Both the position numbers and the translations under genes were made by a program. From Coccinella septempunctata (Eukaryota; Arthropoda; Insecta; Coleoptera; Coccinellidae): a stretch of DNA of 64,000 nt. This document shows, piece by piece, positions 1 through 9,733 of the stretch. The DNA lies in assembly GCF_907165205.1 (NCBI RefSeq), contig NC_058195.1, positions 27,796,936 to 27,860,935 on the forward strand. Direction: 5' to 3'. The notes beneath the pieces were generated by a model, which was given only the letters and a program-made list of their open reading frames with translations, did no database searches and was not told the DNA's origin. Every line of letters starts with the position of its first letter. Position 1 is the first letter of the stretch.

Positions 1-417
1 TAAACGATAGGTAGGTATTTTCAGCCAGTCCAACGGACTAAAGAAAGCGAAAAATAGCGAAGATACCCCCTAAGGTATGCACTTCGTAAGGAATAATAAT
101 GCTACAAGTGACTTGCGTTAAACTTTCAAACTCGTCGTAAATCCCACTAACGGTAAAAACACCTTCAGCACTTTTCTCGGCACCTCGATCTCAATTCACT
201 CGTTCTTGACCTTCAGCGCCGGGCGTCGAAGAAGTACCTCTCTCCTCGGAAAATTTGCCCCACTATGGGTAACTCATCTCTCCATTGGATGCACAATTGT
301 TCGGTCAATCAGCCGGCTCGAAGACAGAAACAACCGAAGAGAAGGAAAAACTGAAAAAGTTGAAAGACCTCTCTCGAGTCAGAAAAAGTACGGTTGAACG
401 GAAAGAATTCTAAAATA
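1..417. other. No recognisable gene
   Basis: I see no domain, splice structure or repeat I can name here. The longest frame (206-397, plus, 63 codons) is basic and low in complexity and is not credible as a gene. The stretch ends at the TA target site of the mariner-type element that starts at 418. Confidence 0.5.
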
Positions 418-1317
418 CAGGGTGGACCAAAAGTCCGTTTACTTTTTAAACAATGATAAAAACAAAACTAGATAAATGCTGCAAAATCTGTTTATTTATT
501 ATTAAAAAACGCAAGTAGGGATTTTATTTTTTGAATATTACATCATCCATATGTGACCATTGTCCCTCACGACACTGTTGCAACCTGGAGCGAAAATTTT
601 CTATCACGGCCTTGCAGGTGTTTTCTGAAATGTTTTGGATTTCTTCGCTGAAGCGTTCCTTTAATTCTTCAAGAGACGCTGGGTTGGTGTCAAAAACTTT
701 ATTTTTAAGGTATCCCCAAAGAAAAAAATTCATTGGGGATAAATCTGGACCACGAGGTGGCCAGTTAACGTCACCTCTTTTTGATATCACTTTTTGATCA
801 AAAATTTCACGAACTGCAATCAATGAGTCATCATGTGGCCCCATCTTGTTGAAACCATGAGCGTTGATTAAAACCATTAAAATTCTGTAGCGTTGGAGTA
901 AAAAAGTTCCGTAGCATGGCTATATACCGCTCTGTGTTCACTGTAACAGCATGTTCTTTTTGATCTTCGTAAAAATATGGACCAATAATCCCTCTTGCTG
1001 ACAAAGCTGCCCATACAGTAACTTTGGGCGAATGCAGGGGATTTTGATGCTTCAATTTAGGATTAGTGTCACTCCAGTACCTGCAATTTTGCCGGTTCAC
1101 GTGTCCATTTAAGTGGAAGTGTGCTTCGTCTGAGAAAATTTTCGCTCCAGGTTGCAACCGTGTCGTGAGGGACAAGGGTCACATATGGATGATGTAATAT
1201 TCAAAAAATAAAATCCCTACTTGTCTTTTTTAATAATAAATAAACAGATTTTGCAGCATTTATCTAGTTTTGTTTTTATCATTGTTTAAAAAGTAAACGG
1301 ACTTTTGGTCCACCCTG
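418..1317 (-). mobile_element. Tc1/mariner-type element, rearranged non-autonomous copy
   Basis: The element starts CAGGGTGGACC and ends in the reverse complement, flanked by TA on both sides (416-417 and 1318-1319), the target duplication of the IS630-Tc1-mariner group. The inverted arms are far longer than a normal terminal repeat: about 185 bp (418-602 and 1134-1317) match almost base for base. The left arm contains the 3' end of the transposase frame, and the right arm repeats that same coding end in inverse orientation where the 5' part of the gene should be. The N-terminal half of the transposase is therefore gone. The arm edge lies at the self-complementary string GAAAATTTTC, seen at both ends of the arm. 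Confidence 0.85.
524..1175 (-). pseudogene. mariner-like transposase fragment (DDE catalytic part)
   Basis: Two overlapping minus frames (831-1175 and 524-877) read the catalytic core of a Tc1/mariner-type transposase, which cuts and joins element ends in the nucleus. Visible motifs in order are FSDEAHFHLNG, VTVWAALS, WFQQDGAT and PDLSPMNFFLWGYLK, matching the blocks around the three acidic catalytic residues. The two frames differ by one register, so there is a frameshift near 840-877. The helix-turn-helix N-terminus is missing, replaced by an inverted copy of the gene's own 3' end. The copy is inactive. Family membership is firm; the subfamily is not determined. Confidence 0.8.
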
Positions 1318-2098
1318 TATATGAATTCTGAAAACCAAAGACATATACGGTTTCCGCTACAAATATGGGACTGGTCGGTGGAGAACAATTACGTAATATC
1401 AATCGGTAAATCCCCCCTATGATAATATAACGGTTTTCTTTCAAAGTATTTCGAATGTCAGGTCCTATTATGAAAGTATCGGTGAAGAAATTCCTTTTTG
1501 TGGCGGAGCGAAAATCTGTCACTTCACATCGTATGGAAAAAGGGGTAATGATGTATTAAATCCACTAGCTGCTTCCTAATATGGAGGAATATTCCATCGT
1601 GATTTCTGATCCTCCGATTGATATCCAATCCTGAAAATATGACATCTCTGATTCACAATCAGTGGCGACTCGTGCGACGAAATAAGTTATAGTGAGGCAC
1701 ATCGGTGATTATTATTTTATATGTATTTAGTTTTCTTACAAAGTTAGTCTATAATGAATACTTTACTACGTCAGTTGCTTAGTAGGGGAAAGATGATCCC
1801 TTCCGATTACGGACTCATGAAAAATGCCATCTAGTTGAATTCTATGCCATTATGTAGCCTCTACTACACTTCTACCTCAGTCAATTTTTTACTACAGTGC
1901 AAGTAAACAGTCGATATTCACAGTGAAAAATATGAATTGTGACCACTTAATCTAAGGTTAGGTGGACTTAAAGATTATACTACATACTTTCCTTGTGAAT
2001 GGTTGATACCAAACAATGGTTTTTATATTTGCTTCTTCCTTATATGCTTATTTTTGATTTTTCTCGACTTGAAGACAATGACATTCGTACGGGTTATA
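1318..2098. other. Intergenic, nothing recognised
   Basis: AT-rich sequence between two mariner-type insertions. No coding domain or repeat structure was recognised. The short minus frame at 1286-1522 mostly overlaps the end of the preceding element. Confidence 0.5.
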
Positions 2099-3036
2099 GA
2101 GGGTGTTCTACAAGCTCTATGACAAACAGAAGGTAGATGTGCTTCTTTTGACCATTTTTTTTCCTATGAACATAGGTCCGATTCGTTTTCGTTTAGGAGT
2201 TACAAACATTTGAAAAATTTTTTTCATGTTTTGATTAAGTAGGCCGACAGGAAATATCGGTTGATATGGTAATTAACGTTATTTCAATTATTCATTTGAC
2301 ACTTGTTTCACTGAGGCTGGTATCAACAATAACCATAATGAACATGTATGGGCACTGCAGAATCCATATGTCATTAGACAAAGAACGATGTCAGCAACGT
2401 TTCATTGTTTTCATGTTATAAATGATCGTTTAAATGCAGATTCGTATACAGGGAGCACAACCTTTTTGACTTCATTGATAACTTCATTAGATAACTCTGC
2501 CCAACATTGTTGGAAATACATATGTGGTATCAGCACGATGGTGCACCACCACATAGAGGGAGACAAGTAGTCAGTTGGCTGAATGAACTTTTCCCGAATA
2601 AATGTATAGGTCAAGGAGGACCAATACAATGGACACCTCCTTCACCTAATCTAAATCCCTTAGATTTTTATTTATGGGGTCATATAAAAGAGCTTGTTTA
2701 TCATGTTTGAAATCTAATCTCAGTAACAATTACTTGATTGAATTCAAGATGCAGCAAACCTACGAAACTACCCAAATCTAATACGCCGAGTAACGGCATC
2801 TTAAGTTTGTCGATGTGAAGCTTGCATTTAGGCCGAAGGTGGATACTTTGAACAATTTTTATAGTCCCGAAATTTCCATTGATTATTATGATTTGAACAT
2901 AAAAAATATGATTTTTTAAATGCTTATATCTTCTGAACAAAAACGAATCGGATATATGTTCATAGGATAAAAAATGTTCAGAATAAGCACAGCTACCACC
3001 TGTCAAAATTTGTCATAGATCTTGTAGAACACCCTG
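2099..3036 (+). mobile_element. Tc1/mariner-type element, degraded
   Basis: The ends GAGGGTGTTCTACAAG (left) and CTTGTAGAACACCCTG (right, inverted) are flanked by TA. The inverted ends continue with decreasing similarity for more than 120 bp and share the GAATCGG...AACATA block (about 2165-2185 and 2940-2965). Inside lies a decayed plus-strand transposase. The length (938 bp) is shorter than an autonomous element, so the N-terminal coding part has been lost. Confidence 0.8.
2326..2710 (+). pseudogene. mariner-like transposase C-terminal fragment
   Basis: A plus-strand reading with shifts shows, in order, a block VWALQNPYVIRQR and, in the frame 2507-2710, YQHDGAPPHRGRQVVSWLNE followed by GGPIQWTPPSPNLNPLDFYLWG. 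These match the second and third acidic motifs of IS630/Tc1/mariner-type transposases; the third position reads N-L rather than the usual D-L in the SP(D)L motif, so even that catalytic residue is changed. The first frame breaks near 2500. This is a different subfamily from the element at 418-1317. Confidence 0.75.
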
Positions 3037-3299
3037 TATAATAGCTTATGCCGAATGAAAAAGTTGACTTGGGGAAAGATGATCTTACACCTTAATATTT
3101 TTACATACTATTTTGGGGTCCAATAATCGTCAGAAGGGTATACAGGTTTTTCAGTCAAGAATTATGCCGCTTAAATTTAAATATTTATAAATAAACAAAG
3201 AAAAACCATTCAAAGTGGATGGTGCAAAGGATCAATGGCAAGTGCTATTGACGCTATTAAAAATAGAATGGATATTAATAGATCGAGTAGGGATATATG

Positions 3300-5080
3300 C
3301 AGGGTGTTTCATGAGTCGTTGGCCATAGCCTGATGGTGAATGCAGGTCATCCAGGCCTTTCAGAAAACTTGCTTGTTTTGTATCCTAAGGCGATTAGTTT
3401 TGGAGATACGGTGTGATTCATGAATATTGGCCGAAATTTGCGATAGCCATAAATAACTATGGACTGCAAGGTCGGATTTCTAACAAATTTTATGGGTTTG
3501 TTCACTTCAGAATGCCCTTTCAAACGGTTCATGAAACATCAATATTTTCAGGGCAGTACTCAGAATATCATGATTTTCCATTCAAGCCCCAAAATCTATA
3601 TTTTTACATCCCTTACAGAAATATCGTTATTGCCATGAAGAAATACATAATTTATTCAAAGAAATTCAATTTTCACTTTGCATGGCACACTTGTGACAAG
3701 GGAATAGGAACCGGACGAATTCATATTCAAGGTCATTTTTTCGAAATGCGGTCCTGTTTTTATTCCTTCAGTGATAATATTTATTGTCCTTGGTCGGGAT
3801 TCCGAATTATTTTAAATTCTATTCAATTCTTCTTCATTTTTAACCCTCACCACATACTGAGTGTTCGTGAAAAAGTGTTTAAAAGTATGCAAAGTCGAGC
3901 TGTGAACTCTTTTGACATTACATATTGAATTTTGATACAAATGATGTAAACCCTCTTGGAAAATGTAATCCGTGGGTCTACTTGCTTCGTAACACACATA
4001 AGTATTGAAATTTATTCCTCAACAGTGAAAATGTACCATCATTACAGATGGTCGAAATAGAGTTCTTCCATCTCGACACTTTTCTTAACGCTTGAAATCA
4101 GATTATTGCCCCCATTATCATGTCGGGATTTTGTTCAACTACTGCACAGGCTTCTTCTATCCTCTGCCGTAAACGCTCCTGTGAAGTGTCAGTCACTTTT
4201 TCGCGAAAAAGAGAATTTTAAAATCTCGACCGAAGACAATGAATAATATCACCAAAGAAATAAAAACAGGACCGCATTTCGAATGAATGACATAAAACAT
4301 AAATTCGTCCGGTTCCTTCATTGTTGCTTTATAAAAAGAAATGAAAAGATTAAGGTTTTTCGGAAGAATAAATTTTAATAATTACATATGTGTGTTATGA
4401 AGCAAATACACTTACGGATTACATTTCTCGAGAGGATTTACATCATTTATATCTTAATTCAATATGTAATTTCAAAAGAATTCACAGCTCGACTTCGCAT
4501 ACTTTTAAACACTTTTTTAAGAACTCTCAGTATGTGCTGAGGGTTTAAGATGAAGAAGAATTGAACAGAATTTAAAATAATTCAGAATCTCGGCAAAAAA
4601 CAAAAAATATTATCACCGAATGAATACAGGACCGCATTTCGAAAAAATGTCATTAAATATGAGTTCGTCCGGTTTCTATTCGCTTGTGACAAGTGTGCCA
4701 TGCAGAGTAAAAATTGAATTTCTTAGATTAAATTATGTATTTTTTCATGACAATAACGAAATTTCTGTAGAAGATATGAAAAATATAGATTTTGGGGCTT
4801 GAATAAAAAATCATGATATTCTGAGTACTGACGTGAAAATATTGATATTTCATGAACCGTTTGGAAGAGCTCTCTGATAAAAACAAACCCATAAAATTTG
4901 ATCTAAATCGGACCTTGCATTCCAGAGTTATGGCTATCGCAAATTTAGGTCAATATTCATGAATCACCCTGTATCTCCGAAACTAAAAGCCTTAGGATAC
5001 AAAATAAGCAAGTTTTCTGAAAGGTCTGGATGACCTGCATTCACCATTGCGCTATGGCCAACAACTCATGAAACACCCTG
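3300..5080. mobile_element. Fold-back mariner-type element with arms of about 0.7 kb
   Basis: The ends CAGGGTGTTTCATGAG and CTCATGAAACACCCTG are inverted. The right flank is TA; the left flank reads TG, probably a mutated TA. The inverted similarity does not stop at the ends: blocks near 3410-3480 pair with 4900-4970, and blocks near 3870-4010 pair with 4380-4520, so nearly the whole 1781 bp can fold into one hairpin around a centre near 4050-4370. The arms have diverged by small indels. The centre holds a transposase C-terminal remnant on the minus strand, which places the element in the Tc1/mariner group. The 171-codon frame at 3413-3928 lies in an arm and has no recognisable domain. Confidence 0.8.
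4050..4215 (-). pseudogene. mariner-like transposase C-terminal remnant
   Basis: The minus strand reads an ERLRQRIEEACAVVEQNPDM segment and then, one register away, KKSVEMEELYFDHL followed by a stop. This is the usual C-terminal ending of mariner-type transposases (an LRQRI...CQ..I..NPDM helix and a final FDHL or FEHL). A single-base shift separates the two parts. The rest of the enzyme is absent, so this is a relic carried in the loop of the fold-back element. Confidence 0.65.
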
Positions 5081-5925
5081 TATATACTATATGGATCATC
5101 TTAAAACCAGGTTCTATAATATAAGACCTTTTGTAACGTTTTGGAAAATCGAAAATATTTCAAAAAAACCTTTTATGACCGACTATTCCGAGTAGGACAA
5201 TAAAAAGATGTATATTTCTAAGAGAAGTATACGTGTTCATTTTTTGGTTAGTGTTCAGAATTGAGGGTTTTATGATTTTGTCAAAAAAGAGTAGTGGAGT
5301 GTATAACAAGATAATTGAGTTGAAGATGGTATAGAAACATTTAATGTATATCGTTCACAATCATAAAATGAACAAGTCACCTGCATGAAGCTAATACAGT
5401 AATAAAGAACAAATATTAACAACATCTATAGACTCACGGAGACATAATTCAACTAAAATAAGGAAATAATCAAGAGCAGTTCAAATGAGAAGTCACTTGA
5501 GGTCAGACTTAAACAAATTCAATGAATATGATTTCCATCAGAAAAACTGATTCAATTGATAAATTATGAGATGTGCAAAACGAGAGTACTGAGACTTCCA
5601 TTAATCTTTGGTTTCGAGGGGTGCAGAAGGCAGAGAACCAACATATATGTATCAAGATGAATGAACGTGAGAATGTATCATTAGAGTACAAATTTATAAT
5701 GAGTAGATCATACCAATTCAGTGTGCACAATTACCAGAGCAGGCGTTCCAGGGTGGCGCCAGGGACGAGAATGTATCAACTTGTATCGTGGCTTACCACT
5801 GACCGTTGAACCATATTTGAGAAGATCTCATAGTGTTCTGAAGGAAAACTATTATTTCAAGGGTCCAGCCTGAAGAACATGAGGATTCATTAATCTGAAT
5901 CTCGACAACAGTAATTAGTCATAAG
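5081..5925. other. Intergenic, nothing recognised
   Basis: Host or old repeat DNA on the left of the LTR element. No gene was recognised; the frames at 5509-5730 and 5573-5809 shadow each other on opposite strands and carry no domain. The last four bases (TAAG, 5922-5925) form the left target duplication of the LTR element. Confidence 0.5.
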
Positions 5926-7493
5926 TGTAATAATGCACCCCGTATCTCGATCAGTGGAAGAGCGGCTTTCCACTGGTCATGGGGTGATTATTTTTAGATG
6001 TTAAATACACAATAAGAAGGCCCTCGAAAGGGAAAAAAAATGTGTGGATCCGGCCCGTCGCACGAAGGACAGGTCTTGAAGTTGATATTATTTCTGGGGA
6101 GAAGTTTAAATGAAACTCAGGAACAACTTTAACAAATAAATCTATTGGAAAATAAAATTAAAACTTCTCTTACAAATACGCACTCGGTCCAAAACGACCA
6201 ACAAGAATCTTCAATTTCTTAAACACATGCAAATAAGCGTAAAACAATAAAACATAGTTTCATAACCAAAATCTTGGGTTAAATTTCGACTTCCCAACTT
6301 AGCGCTCAATAATAAATCAATACTTTATCAATGAATTTCAGAGGAGCTTTCAAGACTCTGGACGAATAAAAATTGGAACTTTCTACCTTTTCTGCGACTG
6401 CTGTTGTCTGACGCTGCCGATGAAAACTTTTCGACACCAGACTTTACCCGCACTAATCGGCGAATTCTTTACACTTAACCGAACTTCCCGCACTTTTCCG
6501 TCGCAACCGTTTTTCGCTTTAAAATTCCCTATCCAAAATTTCAACACAATTTTATATCTGGTCGTACTACAAATCAAAATAGACGATCACTCCTCGAATG
6601 CTACTTTACTGATTTCCGATAAATTGACTTTAACTTCAAATTATTTCCAAATTTCTTCAACTACCAAATTCCTGATATTCCGGTTCTACTTGAACAAAAT
6701 CAACAAAAACAAAGGACTGGACTTTTCTAAATATTTATGAGCCGACCGAGTCCCCGATTCTATTCCGTGATCTACCTAGACTTTTCTCTTACTTCGTGAA
6801 AACCTATTTATTCTAAGTCCCTTTTCTCCTTCCTTAATGACTGACTCTACAATGATTTATAATTTCTCTACTTTTCCGTACCGACTCGAAGGGGTATATT
6901 TTTCGATATTTTACAGATCACGTTCCCGGACCGACTGACTAACTTTTTCCGATGTACCTTTTTCCCCAGTCTTTCTCTCCCACGCTATGGGTGTTACCAA
7001 AACGTCCCAAAATCGAAATCATTGGACGATCATTATTGCTGAGTTGAAAAATCAGCGTTCCCAAGCTGGACGGTTACAAGAAAATTTCGACTACTCCGCA
7101 TTTTGAGAATTGTTCTCTTCTCAGGGTCTCCAGACTAATAAATCTTTCTTAATCTACATGACTAACCATTTTCGCTTGTTCCGAAGTCCCTATCACCGGA
7201 TATTGGGATCAATTACATAGGCCGCCGATCACCGGTTGCTCTCTGAAAACGTAGGGTATTAATAACTGCTGATTTTCTGACTGAGCGACACTAACTCTTT
7301 CAACTATTATCGAGCTGGTTATTATTGAAATTCCCATGATTTAATACCGTCTGATCTCAAGCACCTCGAAGTATCGTATTTCCAACTAAAATCGCCTCTG
7401 CAGCACGGCTGCAACAATGTATAAAAAATTCTAGCGATACCTTTTTCGAATTATGCCAAATTTATTCGGAATCTCGCATTCCGATTTATTACA
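5926..7493 (-). repeat. 3' LTR of the gypsy-type element
   Basis: 1568 bp, TG...CA ends on either strand, preceded on the minus strand by a polypurine tract. Compared by eye with the copy at 14214-15781 I found no difference; small open frames in it (6383-6577, 6420-6740) recur unchanged in the other LTR and are not genes. Confidence 0.93.
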
Positions 7494-7508
7494 ACACTCC
7501 CTCCTTTT
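7494..7508 (-). other. Polypurine tract
   Basis: On the minus strand AAAAGGAGGGAG lies directly upstream of the 3' LTR start (TGTAATAA). This is the position and composition of the plus-strand primer site of LTR retrotransposons. Confidence 0.8.
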
Positions 7509-9733
7509 AAAAAGTTTTGGCATTGGATGCCACAACTTTTCCTAAATCATCATATATTCGTCCAAAGTCCATCATGTCCTGCTCTTTCCTAAAACTAACA
7601 TTCACAAACTTAAGTTTCATAAGCGAATTTATCTCACAAGCTACACTTCCTTCCTCATCACTTAACCTACAAATGCTCTAACTCTACTTATGTAGTAGTC
7701 CTTTAAATCACACATCATATTTAAGCTCTATAAACATAAAATAACAAAAAAACAAACATAAACAAACTAAACCTAAATAGTACACTCTTCGGACAATGGT
7801 CATCAAAACAGTTTCTACCCTCATCTTTTCCTTAATCACTTCACAATCTCCAACATGGAGTTCCTTAGGTTCAATTTTCGGAATTCTTTCTCACTATCGC
7901 GAACATTCTCACACAACTATAGACATCCTCGGAATCATGTGGAATAACTCTTCAGGTGAAAAACCAAAAGTTACCTCAGGTGGAAAAAGTTTCTTTACAC
8001 GGAACGCCACTGTTCAACCCGTGCTAATGTCCATATCGTATGATCATCTCGGTTACGAAAACACAAACTCAGTTCGACCTTGTTGACGCGGCACATTATT
8101 CGGCGCATCGTTTACCGGCTATGTCTCTCAGTCCAGTGTGGTATCACTATTGGTAAAATTGGGTGTAACCCTGGATATGGCTCGATTTGTTTTTGGTAGC
8201 GTACTTTCGACGTTGGATTTTGCTCGCACTTTCTCGTCGTTATTCGTCTCCCTTAAGTTGAAAACATTCTTTACTGAGTGATGCATTTGATTAATAGCAG
8301 TTTGGTGAGCTTATCCTATTCCTTCTTTATCGTCAAAATATGTAGTGGACAGTCTATGTCCCGCCGTCTCTAATCTAATTCTCTTCTGGTTGCCTTCCAC
8401 TCGCATCTCTCGAAGAACCTTTTTAAGCTGAACCATCGTCGTTCCACTGATGACGATTACGTCTACCTCTGGATGATGAATTTCGTGCCTTGTATACGGA
8501 CCGACATTGTTCCATAAACCGCACTTGATCAGTTCAGAATACCACCGTACACACAAGTCCACATATTGAGTTGAATGTCTCTCATTCTTACGCAAAATTT
8601 CCAAACTTTCTAATTCTTTGGCGCACAACATTTCTGATGAAATAGCCGCAATATCCGGTTTTCCGCACTATGGTATACTATCGCCGTCGCCACCTGGTAA
8701 CTAAGGTTAATCACCATTCAGAGGTTATCCCACTGATGATGACCTGATGATTATACCTTCCTTCTGGTTGAAAATCTGCCATGGATTGTCTTTCAAAGAT
8801 ACCTTATTTTTTATATTGATTGACCAAAACCTGACTGAATACAAGAAAAAACGAAAAAACACATGCAAAAATCATACAAAACAATTCATCTCCCATGAGC
8901 ATGCAATTTAATCATATGGGGAAAACAATAATCATAAAATGACCTATCATATACCTAAATAAAACTCAAATCTTATGAAATAGCATGCAGGACGTTGTGC
9001 TCACATCAAAGGGTGACCACAACGCTTCTTCATAATCCTTTTCCGACAAGGATTATTTCTTTCTCATTTCATCTACTTCCGATATTCTTTATTGATGATA
9101 TTTAAAATCATCCATCAGCAAATCACAATTGACCCCTTTTTGTTAATCTAACTTCCAACATGGGTTTCCTAACACCACGGAATATGAAATTTCTTTTATG
9201 GAATCTATCACCTTATAATGACTCTAGGTCCAGGTTAACTCAAAATACTTCAACTCTGCAGTATCTCTTTCAAAACTTCTCATATTCAATACAGCAAACA
9301 ACCTTTAACTTCAACGATTTCAATCTGAACGAAAATGAACCAATTGCTATATAATGATCAAGGGTTTCTCGAGAGATTAATTCGTTATGACCCTGGCGTC
9401 CATCTGACCCAAAAAAAAAACTAAAGAAACCCATCTTTATACCGTTCATTTCCCTTACTATAAGTCAATATTACCGGACCTCCTTGTTATTCTACTTATA
9501 ATATGTGGAATGGGAAAGGTCGATTATTCCTTTTTCAGGACTATCAGCCAAAATGTCCTGCCACTACCCAGAAAAAAAGAAGAAGAAGAAGAAGAAGAAG
9601 AAGACCCTTTTCAGGTTGTGACTCTCCGGGTCAGTGAGAGCCCCTGGAATCTGCGAAAGGGCAGGAGTCGATTCACTTCTCCTGACAGGTCAATCCTACA
9701 GATTTTCCTGCCGCTACCCTGACTCCTATCTGA
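7509..9733 (-). other. Region between the Gag-integrase ORF and the 3' LTR
   Basis: About 2.2 kb downstream of the ORF in the element's sense. The longest sense frame (8311-8631, 106 codons) begins MLCAKELESLEILRKNERHS; I do not recognise it. This is where an envelope-like or third ORF would lie in some gypsy relatives, but I see no signal peptide, transmembrane segment or cysteine pattern to support one. A short GAA run occurs near its end. Confidence 0.45.
9578..9603 (+). repeat. (GAA)n microsatellite
   Basis: About eight AGA/GAA repeats inside the LTR element, just downstream of its ORF on the minus strand. It is read as a run of glutamates in a plus-strand shadow frame. Confidence 0.8.

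Noticed and set aside
3413..3928. 171-codon plus frame as a host gene
   Set aside because: It lies wholly within an arm of the fold-back element, has no domain, and the inverted arm carries its decayed mirror image.
6420..6740. Repeated 106-codon frame also present at 14708-15028 as a duplicated gene
   Set aside because: The two frames are equivalent positions in the two LTRs, antisense to the element, and carry no domain.
8311..8631. Envelope-like ORF of the LTR element
   Set aside because: No signal peptide, transmembrane segment or cysteine pattern; only 106 codons.
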